The notes beneath the pieces were generated by a model, which saw only the letters and a program-made list of their open reading frames with translations, was not told the origin of the DNA and searched no databases. A stretch of DNA of 64,000 nt from Synechococcus sp. MU1617 (lineage in GTDB: Bacteria; Cyanobacteriota; Cyanobacteriia; PCC-6307; Cyanobiaceae): positions 124,001 through 188,000 of the forward strand of contig NZ_VTLB01000001.1 in assembly GCF_020514235.1 (NCBI RefSeq), given 5' to 3'. The translations under genes were made by a program, and so were the position numbers. This document shows positions 1-8,599 of this stretch, in pieces. Each line of letters begins with the position of its first letter. Position 1 is the stretch's first letter.

Positions 1-31
1 TCAATAGCCTTTCGAGAGAGTTGAACGCTGT

Positions 32-217
32 TCAGCTGGACGCCTGAGCGTCGCGATCCATTTGTTCTTGGAGCGTTTTGATGGCGGCATTGAGGGCCGA
101 CAGCTGCCGTTCTGCACCATCACGCCAGAACCGCAGCATCGACAACTTCCGTTCCTGATGCTGGCGGCGCAGGGCCGTGTGATCGGTGCTGGTGCTGCAG
201 CAGAAAGGAGGAAGCAT
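32..217 (-). CDS. Small hypothetical protein, 61 aa
   Basis: I do not recognise the family. The C-terminal 35 residues are charged and helix-prone (a Leu/Arg/Gln-rich stretch ending QMDRDAQASS), which reads like a genuine small cyanobacterial protein rather than chance coding. The ATG at 217 gives 61 residues; an internal ATG at 139 would leave only the helical part. It is divergent from the DUF3370 gene that follows. Function is unknown, and the short length keeps confidence low. Confidence 0.4.
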   Translation of the reverse strand: MLPPFCCSTSTDHTALRRQHQERKLSMLRFWRDGAERQLSALNAAIKTLQEQMDRDAQASS

Positions 218-372
218 GTCAGCGGGTCGAATCCCATGAATCCTGACGGATTTCCACGTCTGGTGCGACTCTCCAATCACTTGGCTGTGGCAGAAGGTGG
301 AACTACGGTGTGGGCTCACGACAGTCACACCGTGGTGTCGACGTCCTTGCGAACACCACAACAGCAAGCCGC

Positions 373-1899
373 ATGAGTCTCAGGCGAGTCCCGGTATTGG
401 TCTTGACCTGTGTCTCGCTTGCTGGTCTTGAGTTTGGATTGCAGTGCCGTGCTGACGCTTACGTCGCCTTGATGGCTGGTCAGCGCGCACGCCCCCTCAA
501 CGGAACGTTCAATAACGTCCCTGTGCTGCATTCCAATCAACCGGAGATCGTCACCGGACCTGGAATCCTGGTGAACACCGCTGCCGGTTCTGCTGTAGCA
601 GCAGAGTCGAACCAGCCTCTTCGCAACGCCGCCTACACCTTCAATGGTGAGTTCGGCGTTCATATGCATCACAAGTACTACCCCCAAGACCAGGCAAAGC
701 TCGGGGGACGACGATCCCGGGGCTTGATGACCTTGGCTCTGATCGCGACGAATCCAGGATCGACGCCGATCACGCTGGATTTCGACCGTGGTTCGGTCAA
801 AAATAGTTTTGAAGCGCCGTATCACCCGAATCGCTTGATGGGGGTCAAACCCCTCGGGAAGCGCCCATGGAACACCGGTCCTGGCGATGCCACCGCCGTT
901 CAACTGCTTCGCGGAGAACTGGATCGCAAGTTGCCCGAACGCGTCGTGATCCCTGCAGGAGGACGTCGTGTTGTGGTGCGCACTGTTCTCCCCGCCCGTG
1001 GCATTGCCAACGGCCTGTTGAAGGGACGCAGCAGTGGTCCGTTCACGATGGCTGTTGTTGCTGCTGAGCAAACAGCTCAGGATTCAGATCTCTTTGCGGT
1101 TCTGCAATCAGGGCGTCTGGCCCCGGGGCGGATTTACTTGAATCGGATTCGAGAGATTCAGCTGGGTCGCGTCTTCTCACGGGTGGCCGGCGTTGCCCTT
1201 GGCGATGCTTACAAGGCAGAGATCAGCCATGACCTCGACCAGGGTCCACTACATGTGCCCTTAACCAGCACGAAGCGGCATCACTTCGGCACCAGCGATG
1301 TTCAGGTCAATCCGTTGACCACACGGATGATCGATTCTGCTCTTAATAACGTTGGAACCTATGGGGTTCGCTACGACGTGACCCTGAATGTTTCGGGTAC
1401 AGGGCCTCATCAACTCGTGCTCAGTCACCCGGTTGTGTCTGGCAAGAAGACCTTCACTGCCTTTCGTGGTTCGCTGCAGATTGCTCAGGATCGAACCCTT
1501 CAAGAAGTTCACGTTGGCATGCGCTCAGGCGAGAGTCTTGCCCTGGCTGATCTCAACCTGGCGCCTGGTACTCGCAAGGCGGTGAAGGTGAGTCTGGTTT
1601 ACCCGGCCGATGCCACCCCAGGCCATCTCCTCAGTGTTGTTCCCGTTCAGCAGCTGGCCGTGCTTCATCGCCGCCAGCAACAGCAGCGAAACGCCCAGTT
1701 AAAAATTGCGGACACCAAATCAAGGAAGGTGGGACCGAAAACCGCTCCCCCACCTCCTGAGACAAAGCCCATTGTTGTGAATCCTGCTCCTGGGAAGCCA
1801 GCTCCTGTGATGCCTGCGGTGGTCCCCGTCACCACACCGCGCTACGGCGAGTTGATTCGATCTCAACAGCAATGGTTGCTGCAGCTTCAGGGCCGATAA
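373..1899 (+). CDS. DUF3370 family exported protein
   Basis: A protein of about 508 residues with an N-terminal hydrophobic segment (residues 4-20, ending near the Cys-Arg-Ala-Asp-Ala site) that looks like a signal peptide, so it probably acts in the periplasm or envelope. The conserved body (PLNGTFNNVPVLHSNQPE, then HHKYYP) matches my knowledge of the cyanobacterial DUF3370 family. The tail from about residue 440 is Gln-, Lys- and Pro-rich and looks like a flexible linker. I prefer the ATG at 373 because it places the signal peptide at the N-terminus; upstream in-frame starts would bury it. No biochemical role is known to me. It is followed 24 bases later by a J-domain gene on the same strand. 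Confidence 0.8.
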   Translation: MSLRRVPVLVLTCVSLAGLEFGLQCRADAYVALMAGQRARPLNGTFNNVPVLHSNQPEIVTGPGILVNTAAGSAVAAESNQPLRNAAYTFNGEFGVHMHHKYYPQDQAKLGGRRSRGLMTLALIATNPGSTPITLDFDRGSVKNSFEAPYHPNRLMGVKPLGKRPWNTGPGDATAVQLLRGELDRKLPERVVIPAGGRRVVVRTVLPARGIANGLLKGRSSGPFTMAVVAAEQTAQDSDLFAVLQSGRLAPGRIYLNRIREIQLGRVFSRVAGVALGDAYKAEISHDLDQGPLHVPLTSTKRHHFGTSDVQVNPLTTRMIDSALNNVGTYGVRYDVTLNVSGTGPHQLVLSHPVVSGKKTFTAFRGSLQIAQDRTLQEVHVGMRSGESLALADLNLAPGTRKAVKVSLVYPADATPGHLLSVVPVQQLAVLHRRQQQQRNAQLKIADTKSRKVGPKTAPPPPETKPIVVNPAPGKPAPVMPAVVPVTTPRYGELIRSQQQWLLQLQGR

Positions 1900-1923
1900 C
1901 CTTCCCGAAGGTGGATTGAACTT

Positions 1924-2925
1924 TTGAGCGGCGAGGACTCAAAACGTCAACGCATCTCCGTGGAGATGTCAGAGCCCATGGTCGCGTTGATTGACCAGCT
2001 CAAGGGTGAATACGGAGCACGTTCCCGTGGGCGCGTGCTCGAAATGTTGTTGCAGGATCTGATCGACCCTGGCGATTCAGCTTCGGATCCTGAGGTCACT
2101 CCCCTGAAGGACGATGCAGAACCAGCGTCCACCAGCAGGTCCGATGAGGTCACCAGTCTCGTTCTGATCTCAACGGGCAACCATCCGGAAGACATTGAAG
2201 AAACTCCAACCTCAGCGTCTGGGCTTTCCTCTGGGGGTGGTTCCTCGGGCATCGATCTGCCGGGGTTCGTCAGTAAGCGCACCAGTCAGCTCAAAGCGAC
2301 TCTTCGCTCTTCTCAGCAACGGGAATCTCCGCAGACCGACCCCCTTGTCTCAACGGTGGATCCCGCTGAATTAAAGGAGGCCAGTGCTGCTGCTGAAGAG
2401 CACTGGAGGTCCCTGTATGGCCAAGCTCCGGGCCCAACAGTGATTGAAGCCGCCATGACCTGGTTGGCGCGTGATGTCTGGTCCACCACCGATGCGAGTG
2501 ATGGGCGTCCATTCACTTGGTCTGCCGCAAATGCAGCCGTTGAGACGCTGTGTGCCGGGTGGGACTCCAGTGATCCATCTCTCGGGCGGGTGATGGTGGT
2601 GGCAGGAGCTCTGGAGGATCCCTTTGCCACGTCCTCATTGGCGGAACGCATGCCGACCCTGATCCGTCGCTTCGTAAACCGTTTCCGTCGCAGCCGGCAG
2701 GTCACCTCCTTCGAAACCCTTGAATCAACGATGACGGTTCACGGGGCTCTGAAGCTGTTGGGTCTGTCAACGCAAGCAGGTACCTCGGTCACCCTGAGCT
2801 CCATTCGGGAGGCCTACAAACAAAGGGCCCTTGAAGAACATCCCGATGCGGGTGGTTCCACCGATGCGATGCGACGACTCAATGAGGCCTATCGGTTGCT
2901 GCGTGAGCTGTACCGGAACCGTTGA
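1924..2925 (+). CDS. J-domain protein with ribbon-helix-helix-like N-terminus
   Basis: 333 residues starting at a TTG 24 bases after the DUF3370 gene. Residues 10-50 (RISVEMSEPMVALIDQLKG and a following Leu-rich helix) resemble a ribbon-helix-helix DNA-binding fold. Residues about 50-110 are acidic, Ser/Thr-rich and probably disordered. The last 65 residues form a J-domain-like helical hairpin with the HPD tripeptide (EEHPDAGG, about residues 304-311), the element that stimulates Hsp70 ATPase. This suggests a DnaK co-chaperone or a protein tethered to DNA that recruits DnaK. There is no Gly/Phe region or zinc-finger domain, so it is not canonical DnaJ. The J-domain call is firm; the N-terminal fold is inferred. 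Confidence 0.75.
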   Translation: MSGEDSKRQRISVEMSEPMVALIDQLKGEYGARSRGRVLEMLLQDLIDPGDSASDPEVTPLKDDAEPASTSRSDEVTSLVLISTGNHPEDIEETPTSASGLSSGGGSSGIDLPGFVSKRTSQLKATLRSSQQRESPQTDPLVSTVDPAELKEASAAAEEHWRSLYGQAPGPTVIEAAMTWLARDVWSTTDASDGRPFTWSAANAAVETLCAGWDSSDPSLGRVMVVAGALEDPFATSSLAERMPTLIRRFVNRFRRSRQVTSFETLESTMTVHGALKLLGLSTQAGTSVTLSSIREAYKQRALEEHPDAGGSTDAMRRLNEAYRLLRELYRNR

Positions 2926-2965
2926 CCAGGTATCGCGTTCTAGATGCACTATGAGACTTGGGATG

Positions 2966-2980
2966 AGTCTTGTTTGAGAC
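2966..2980. repeat. AGTCTTGnnTGAGAC motif, copy 1
   Basis: The 15-base sequence AGTCTTGTTTGAGAC lies in the gap between the J-domain gene and the 3' end of yqhA. It has GTCT/AGAC inverted ends. Near-identical copies occur at 3571-3585 and 3606-3620 on the other side of yqhA, and a looser version at 3917-3939. A GAGACTT half-site sits just upstream at 2953. It could be a protein-binding site or a small dispersed repeat. Confidence 0.5.
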
Positions 2981-2987
2981 GTGTGCC

Positions 2988-3521
2988 TTATGACTCATGG
3001 CTTGTTCCGTGGCTGCGAACAATCAACCAAGCGCTCAGGGCCAGCATGACCACAGAGCCGCTCAGCGCCAGAAGATCGGTGGCGTTGTTCACTTCGAAGC
3101 CAATGGTCTTTTTGAACGCAGCGACAATCAGGCCGACAACAATCACATTGGACAGATTGTTTTTCAGGCTTTGCAGGCTGTTCACCGAGAGAATGTTGGT
3201 GTGCTGCTCTGCGCCACCCTCAATGCGTGGATCAAGGTCTGAGATCACCAGTTCATAGATGCCGTAGCCAAAGATCAGCAGGGCAATGCCGATCACGAAG
3301 TAATCAACCCCACCCACCATCTGGGCAATTGTCTTTGCAGCAACGCTCTTGGTGCTGAAGGGCAGCCGCATGATCACGAGAAAAGCGTTGAAGACTTCAA
3401 TCGCCCCAATCACAAAGCAACCAACGCTTCCGAGCAGGCTCAGTACCACCGGCACAATGCTGATCAAGCGGAATTTCCAGATCAGCCGCTCAAACCGTCG
3501 TTCAATCCATCGCGCGGCCAT
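2988..3521 (-). CDS. yqhA: YqhA / UPF0114 family membrane protein
   Basis: 177 residues with four hydrophobic segments (about 19-48, 70-90, 126-142, 150-168) and the family-typical order: an N-terminal RFERLIWKFR amphipathic start, a GGVDYFVIGIALLIFGYGIYEL helix block, then DLDPRI. This matches UPF0114/YqhA, predicted inner-membrane proteins of unknown transport role. Length agrees with the family. The gene is monocistronic, with non-coding DNA on both sides, and is bracketed by copies of the AGTCTTGnnTGAGAC motif. Confidence 0.85.
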   Translation of the reverse strand: MAARWIERRFERLIWKFRLISIVPVVLSLLGSVGCFVIGAIEVFNAFLVIMRLPFSTKSVAAKTIAQMVGGVDYFVIGIALLIFGYGIYELVISDLDPRIEGGAEQHTNILSVNSLQSLKNNLSNVIVVGLIVAAFKKTIGFEVNNATDLLALSGSVVMLALSAWLIVRSHGTSHES

Positions 3522-3570
3522 GGTTCATTCCGATCAATGCCTGGCCCATAGTCTGACCAACGCAATCGCA

Positions 3571-3620
3571 AGTCTTGCCTGAGACACATAACGAGCCGCA
3601 ATGTGAGTCTTGGCTGAGAC
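3571..3620. repeat. AGTCTTGnnTGAGAC motif, copies 2 and 3
   Basis: Two copies (AGTCTTGCCTGAGAC at 3571-3585 and AGTCTTGGCTGAGAC at 3606-3620) lie 35 bases apart in the same orientation, 50-100 bases upstream of the yqhA start. Both keep the GTCT/AGAC inverted ends and vary only in the two central bases, as expected for a paired regulator-binding site or for a conserved repeat. They also precede the candidate small RNA at 3640-3832. Confidence 0.5.
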
Positions 3621-3639
3621 AAGCGCTATTCATCAAGAA

Positions 3640-3832
3640 TCCAAAAATGCCCTGTTTTGTTTGTTGCGTTCATATATTCCCAGGACGTTCTTCTTCACGT
3701 GAAAAAACCTTGCATGAAGGCGCTTGAAGCGGTCCACGGCCAGTCCAGGGGTCATCCGAGATCCCCAAAATGCAGTCTTCTTGGGAACTTTGAGGTCTGC
3801 GTACCTGCTGTAGACACAGGTACGCAATTTTG
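3640..3832 (+). ncRNA. Candidate small RNA between yqhA and apcD
   Basis: This stretch has no convincing ORF but ends in a strong intrinsic terminator on the + strand (3798-3832). The genes on either side are both on the minus strand, so the terminator cannot serve them. The simplest reading is a short independent transcript starting somewhere after the motif pair at 3571-3620. The 5' end is not defined from sequence, and the start given here is a guess. Confidence 0.3.
3798..3832 (+). terminator. Intrinsic terminator in yqhA-apcD gap
   Basis: A perfect 10-base stem, TGCGTACCTG (3798-3807) with CAGGTACGCA (3817-3826), around a 9-base loop, followed by ATTTTG and a further T-rich stretch. The T-run is only on the + strand side. 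Confidence 0.6.
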
Positions 3833-4014
3833 CTTGGTCTTTTTGGTGCTTCGAAGGCCTGCATGGGGCTCAGTCTCTTGCCGACCGTATAGGAATTACT
3901 GCGGGACTCAGAAGGCGTCTTGCCTTGTCACCCTGAGACTAGATAGATGCCTCGCAAGTCCCAGGTGAGGCTCGTATCTAGTCCTGTCGATGGTCTCAAT
4001 CGAGAAAGGTTGAC

Positions 4015-4043
4015 AATAAAAAACCGGGCTCGAAGACCCGGTT
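4015..4043 (-). terminator. apcD terminator
   Basis: On the minus strand, AACCGGG pairs with CCCGGTT across an 8-base loop and is followed by a run of T (A-run at 4015-4023 on the + strand). It sits 25 bases beyond the apcD stop codon and should end that transcript. Confidence 0.75.
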
Positions 4044-4067
4044 CTTTTGAGGACGTTGAGGTTTGAA

Positions 4068-4562
4068 TCAGGTGGACGTTTGCATGCCCTGAATCAAGAA
4101 GTCGAAATAGGGAGACGTGAGCTTCACCTGCTGTTCCGAAAGCAGAGATAGGGATGCATCCTTCATGCACTTCATAGCTTCGACCATGCCAGGCATCGGA
4201 ACACCGAGGCTGTTGTACATCTCGCGCGCTCCCACCAGCCCGATTTCCTGGATCATTTCGGTGCTGCCTGCAAGAACTCCGTAGGTGATGAGACGGAGAT
4301 ACCAGCTGTAGTCACGCAGGCACTGGGCCCGCTGCCGCTGACCGTAGGCATTGCCGCCAGGGGCGACGTACTCGGGTTTGCGACCAAACAGCTGCTTGGC
4401 GGATTCGTCGACGATCTTCTTTTCGTTCTCGGTCAGAACCTTGACCACAGAAACGCGCATGGCGCCTTGGTCGAGGAAATCCACCATGGTGCGGAGTTCT
4501 CCGCTGGTGGGATACCGCAGATCGTCATCGGCCTGGAGGATGAGATCCCGGACAACGCTCAT
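4068..4562 (-). CDS. apcD: Allophycocyanin alpha-B subunit ApcD
   Basis: A 164-residue phycobiliprotein. The start MSVVRDLILQADDDLRYPTS, the GGNAYGQRQ block and the chromophore-binding Cys in CLRDYSWYLRL (about residue 83) match the ApcD type rather than ApcA or ApcF. ApcD is a terminal emitter of the phycobilisome core that passes energy to chlorophyll, mainly photosystem I. The gene stands apart from any apcABC cluster, as is usual. It carries its own terminator downstream and is divergent from rlmD, so it is probably transcribed alone. Confidence 0.93.
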   Translation of the reverse strand: MSVVRDLILQADDDLRYPTSGELRTMVDFLDQGAMRVSVVKVLTENEKKIVDESAKQLFGRKPEYVAPGGNAYGQRQRAQCLRDYSWYLRLITYGVLAGSTEMIQEIGLVGAREMYNSLGVPMPGMVEAMKCMKDASLSLLSEQQVKLTSPYFDFLIQGMQTST

Positions 4563-4662
4563 GGAACTGGGCAGGCTTCGTGGAGTTTAGTGGTCTCGAC
4601 CCGTTCACTAGACCCTTCACCGCCCGGGTGTTACGCCATTGCAATGGCAGGGAACCGAGAGC

Positions 4663-6060
4663 ATGGACAAAGTCGACAGCCCGAACAGCAGTGAACCTCG
4701 GCCGGGGCTCACCATCGAGCTCGAGGCTGTTGACCTGGACCGCGACGGCAAGGGTCTGGCCCGTTGGAACAACTGGGTGATTGTTGTTCCCAATCTCTTG
4801 CCGGGGGAGCGCGCCACGGTTCAGCTGCAGCAACGCCAAAAGTCGCGCTGGTTGAGCCGACGGGTGGATCAGATCTCGTTTTCCGAAGATCGGCGCCGCC
4901 CACCCTGCATCCTTGCCGATGACTGCGGTGGTTGCACCCTGCAACGCCTGGATGACCCCGCCCAAACCCGTTGGAAAGCCCAGCAGATTCAACAGACCAT
5001 GCAGCGAATCGGGGGCATTGATGTTGCTCCCGCGGCAACTCTTGTTGATGACGAACGCTGTTTTGGTTACCGCAATAGAGCCCTGATCCCGCTGAAGCGG
5101 GACCAGAACGGCCGGCTGAAAGCCGGCTACTTCCGACCGAAGACCCACAAGATCGTCAACCTGAACCACTGTCCGGTGCTCGATCCACGCCTGGACGCGT
5201 TGGTGGAACCACTCAAGCAAGATCTGGATGCAGGGGGGTGGCCGGCCGACCATGACCTGCTCGAAGCCCAGGGCCTGCGTCACCTCGGGCTTCGTCTGGC
5301 CAGCGCCACTGGCGATGTGCTGATCACCTTGATCAGCAGCCATGCCCAGCTTCGAGGCCTTGAGGACCTCGCGCAGAGCTGGGTGCAGCGTTGGCCCGCG
5401 GTGAAAGGGGTCTGTCTCAACCTTCAACCCAAGGCCAACAACCTGGTTCTCGGTCGAACCACCCATTGCCTGGCAGGTGTTCCCACGATCGAGGACAAGT
5501 TCTGCGGCATCAAGCTCTCCCTCAGCAGCACCACCTTTGTTCAGGTGAACACGCCGCAGGCGGAACGGATTGTTCAGCTGCTCAGCGACTGGCTTTCGCT
5601 TCAGTGCGCCGGCGGACGTGTGGTCGATGCCTATTGCGGCGTGGGGACCATTGCCCTGCCCCTGGCCAAAGCCGGTTTTGTTGTTCAAGGTCTGGAACTG
5701 AACCCTGACTCGGTGGAGCAGGCCCGGCTGAATGCCATGCACAACGGCCTCTCCTCCCGCTGTGCATTTCATGCAGGCGATGTGGCAGACCTCCTCGCTG
5801 CTCAGCTGGAGGACTGTCAGGCACTCGTGCTGGATCCACCGCGCCGGGGTCTTGATCGTCGCGTGGTGGACAGCATCCTTGAGCACCCCCCTGGCGTGCT
5901 GGCCTACCTCAGCTGTGACCCTGCCACCCAGGCGCGGGATCTGAAAGCACTGCTCCACCCATCAGGCCCCTACGAGCTGGAGATGCTCCAGCCCGTGGAC
6001 TTCTTCCCCCAGACAACGCACCTTGAGTCGTTGGCGCTGCTGAAACGGATCAGCTCCTGA
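4663..6060 (+). CDS. rlmD: 23S rRNA (uracil-5-)-methyltransferase RlmD/RumA type
   Basis: About 465 residues. An N-terminal TRAM-like domain is followed by the Cys cluster around CILADDCGGC that ligates a 4Fe-4S cluster in RumA. The Rossmann SAM motif is VDAYCGVGTIALPLA, and the catalytic Cys lies in YLSCDPATQARDL near the C-terminus. The family methylates uracil C5 in 23S rRNA or tRNA; the exact site cannot be told from sequence. The ATG at 4663 is preferred over 4639 because it begins just before the TRAM domain. Its end overlaps pheT on the other strand by 11 bases. Confidence 0.88.
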   Translation: MDKVDSPNSSEPRPGLTIELEAVDLDRDGKGLARWNNWVIVVPNLLPGERATVQLQQRQKSRWLSRRVDQISFSEDRRRPPCILADDCGGCTLQRLDDPAQTRWKAQQIQQTMQRIGGIDVAPAATLVDDERCFGYRNRALIPLKRDQNGRLKAGYFRPKTHKIVNLNHCPVLDPRLDALVEPLKQDLDAGGWPADHDLLEAQGLRHLGLRLASATGDVLITLISSHAQLRGLEDLAQSWVQRWPAVKGVCLNLQPKANNLVLGRTTHCLAGVPTIEDKFCGIKLSLSSTTFVQVNTPQAERIVQLLSDWLSLQCAGGRVVDAYCGVGTIALPLAKAGFVVQGLELNPDSVEQARLNAMHNGLSSRCAFHAGDVADLLAAQLEDCQALVLDPPRRGLDRRVVDSILEHPPGVLAYLSCDPATQARDLKALLHPSGPYELEMLQPVDFFPQTTHLESLALLKRISS

Positions 6061-8473
6061 GTTCTGCCTGAAACTGCTTGCTCAAAGCGGCGCGCACCTT
6101 GTCGTGAACGGGCTGAATTTTGTCGTCGGTGAGGGTTTCATTCTTGCCGCGATAGCGCAGACGGAAGGCTTGGCTCACTTTGTTGTCGCCAAGCTGCTCG
6201 CCCTCAAAGCGATCCACCAGTTCCACCTGTTCCAGAAGAGGTTTACCCGCCTTGCGGATGGCTTGGATCAGATCGGCAGCTGCACTGGATCGGTCGACCA
6301 CCACGGCAAGATCCCGCTCGCTGAAGGGAACTGTTGGGTAGGGCTTGAAGGACGGCGTCCAGCGGTTGCTGCGGGTGGCTGCATCCAGCAGTCGCACCAG
6401 ATCGAGTTCAAACAGATAGGTGGCTTCAGGAAGATCAAGCTCCTCAGCCACGGCAGGGTGAAGTTGACCGAAACAGCCCAAGGGACGGCCTTCCAGTACC
6501 AGGGTGGCGGCCCGACCCGGATGCAGTCGTGCATCGTCGATCAGACGACGGTCTGACAGCTCCAGCTGCAGGGCCTCCATCACCCTGGTCAGAACGCCAC
6601 GGGCCTGGAAATAGTCCGGTGCCTGTGGCTTGCCACTGGTTGCCCAGGTGGAGAGGCGTCGATCTCCGCAGATCACCCCACCCAGAACGGCGGTCTGGCT
6701 GACGGCTTCCGGGGAACCGCTGTAGGTGTTGCCGATCTCGAAGACGGAGCACCCCCGCTGGGATGCCTTCAGATTGCGAACACAAATCTGCAGGTGCTCT
6801 TCCCAGAGGTTGGTGCGCAGATGGCTTGTGTCGGCTAGCAAAGGATTGCTGATGGCGATGCGCTGTTCTTGCTCTGAACCAGGAACGAGTGACAGGGTCG
6901 TGACCTCTTGCAGCCCAGTGGCACAGAACAGCTGCCGCAGGCGCCGTTCTGCCTGCTGGCGCGGTGTGAGGGCACCGGGCTCCAACGGATCGGGTAGATG
7001 GGCCTCGAACCGATCGAAGCCCACAAGTCGGGCCACTTCCTCGATTAGATCAACTTCTCGCTGCAGGTCTTGCCGTCTTGAGGGCGGCGCAACCACCTGC
7101 CATCCCTGTTCATGGGCCGAGAGCTGGCAACCCAGGGCTGACAGGCAGTTTTCGATGCTGGAGTCATCCAGATCCTCCGGGCCATCAGCAGCATCGAGGG
7201 GTCCAAGCAGTTGATGCAGAGCACTGCGCCGCAACAGCACCGCTGCCGCTTCTGCGGGCCCGGTGCCGCCCACCCAACGGCCCTTCTCAGCACAGGAAAA
7301 CTCCTGACTCAACAAGGCCGAGGCACGGGCCGAACATGGCAGGGTCATTTCAACAGGTAGCCCCTTTTCGAAGCGGCTGCTGGCATCGGTGCGCAAGCCC
7401 AGGGCCCGGGCGGACTGGCGAACCCGCGGCGCAGCAAACAGGGCGGATTCCAGCCAGATGTTCCGGGTTTTGGCGGTCACGCCACTCTCGAGACTCCCCA
7501 GCACACCTGCAATGGCCACAGGCCTGTCATGACAGGTGACGACCTGAACACGGCTGTCGAGGCTACGTTTCTGATCATCAAGGCCAACGAAGATTTCCCC
7601 GTCGCGAGCGGGACGGACAGCAAAGCTCTTCGCATCCACCGGTTGGCCGGTTAGTTGTTCCAGCGCATCGGCGTCAAAGGCGTGGAGGGGCTGCCCCTGC
7701 TCCAGCATCACCAGATTGGTGACGTCGACCACGGCATTCACGCTTTTCACACCACCGCGCTCGAGACGCTGCTGCAACCAGTTCGGTGAGGGCTTGGAGC
7801 CATCCACACCCTCGATCCTGGTGATCGAGTAGAAGCAGCCGTCCAGTTCTGTGTTCAGCGGAGTGGAGCTGGGATTCAGATCCAGCTCGGGAAGGCTCAG
7901 GCTGCCACCGGTCAGGGCTGCCACCTCGCGAGCGATACCCACCATTGAGAGGCCGTCAGGGCGATTGGCGGTGATGGCCAGCTCCAGAACGGTGTCGTCG
8001 AGTCCGAGCAGGGGTGCCACAGGCGCCCCGGTTGGTGGCAGCGATTCCTGAAGCTCATCAAGGATGGCGATGCCGTCTGATTGATCCGTGAGGCCCAGCT
8101 CGGTCAGGGAGCAGATCATTCCGTTGCTGGCGACACCCCGCAATTCGCCGGCTTTGATCGTCAAGCCAACGGCGGGGAGGGTGGCTCCGACCATTGCCAC
8201 CGGAACATGGATGCCGGCACGAACGTTGCTTGCACCACAGACGATCTGAATTGGCTCCTGAGCTCCGACATCCACGCTGCAGACGCTCAGCTTGTCGGCA
8301 TTGGGGTGTTTATCCCGCTCCAGCACGTGGCCGACCACAACGCCCTGGGCCCGGGCGCTGAGGTCATCAACGTCGTCCACCTCAAAGCCCGCCATCGACA
8401 GGCGCTCGGAGAGATCGTCCACGGACTCATTCACCTGGACCAGCTGTTTCAGCCAGGAGATGGATACCCGCAT
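6050..8473 (-). CDS. pheT: Phenylalanyl-tRNA synthetase beta subunit
   Basis: 807 residues, normal for bacterial PheT. The order is an N-terminal EMAP-like tRNA-binding domain (GVVVGHVLERDKHPNADKL, about 45-150), the B3/B4 domain (about 210-390), B5 (about 410-480), a catalytic-like core, and a C-terminal FDX-ACB anticodon-binding domain (PYPTVPFSERDLAVVV onward). It pairs with PheS, which is not in this window, to form the alpha2beta2 enzyme charging tRNA-Phe. It is convergent with rlmD and divergent from rpmG. Confidence 0.96.
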   Translation of the reverse strand: MRVSISWLKQLVQVNESVDDLSERLSMAGFEVDDVDDLSARAQGVVVGHVLERDKHPNADKLSVCSVDVGAQEPIQIVCGASNVRAGIHVPVAMVGATLPAVGLTIKAGELRGVASNGMICSLTELGLTDQSDGIAILDELQESLPPTGAPVAPLLGLDDTVLELAITANRPDGLSMVGIAREVAALTGGSLSLPELDLNPSSTPLNTELDGCFYSITRIEGVDGSKPSPNWLQQRLERGGVKSVNAVVDVTNLVMLEQGQPLHAFDADALEQLTGQPVDAKSFAVRPARDGEIFVGLDDQKRSLDSRVQVVTCHDRPVAIAGVLGSLESGVTAKTRNIWLESALFAAPRVRQSARALGLRTDASSRFEKGLPVEMTLPCSARASALLSQEFSCAEKGRWVGGTGPAEAAAVLLRRSALHQLLGPLDAADGPEDLDDSSIENCLSALGCQLSAHEQGWQVVAPPSRRQDLQREVDLIEEVARLVGFDRFEAHLPDPLEPGALTPRQQAERRLRQLFCATGLQEVTTLSLVPGSEQEQRIAISNPLLADTSHLRTNLWEEHLQICVRNLKASQRGCSVFEIGNTYSGSPEAVSQTAVLGGVICGDRRLSTWATSGKPQAPDYFQARGVLTRVMEALQLELSDRRLIDDARLHPGRAATLVLEGRPLGCFGQLHPAVAEELDLPEATYLFELDLVRLLDAATRSNRWTPSFKPYPTVPFSERDLAVVVDRSSAAADLIQAIRKAGKPLLEQVELVDRFEGEQLGDNKVSQAFRLRYRGKNETLTDDKIQPVHDKVRAALSKQFQAELRS

Positions 8474-8599
8474 CGGATCTAAGCCAGACAGCGCGCGATC
8501 TTAGGAAGTCCCCCTGGATGAGCTGCTTAGGACCTGTCGGGTCAGGGGGTAAGCTCGATGTTTGTCAATTCGCTTCGCACCTGCGGCGCAACGTCCTTT

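Noticed and set aside
325-1071. 248-residue ORF antisense to the DUF3370 gene
   Set aside because: Overlaps a gene with a signal peptide and family motifs; residue use is typical of an antisense shadow.
3657-3968. 103-residue + strand ORF between yqhA and apcD
   Set aside because: It runs across an intrinsic terminator hairpin and has Cys/Val/Arg-rich noise composition; an RNA gene explains the terminator better.
4525-5958. 477-residue minus-strand ORF opposite rlmD
   Set aside because: It lies wholly inside the well-supported rlmD frame (and the start of apcD). Long antisense frames are common in GC-rich genes; composition is Gln/His/Gly-rich and shows no domain.
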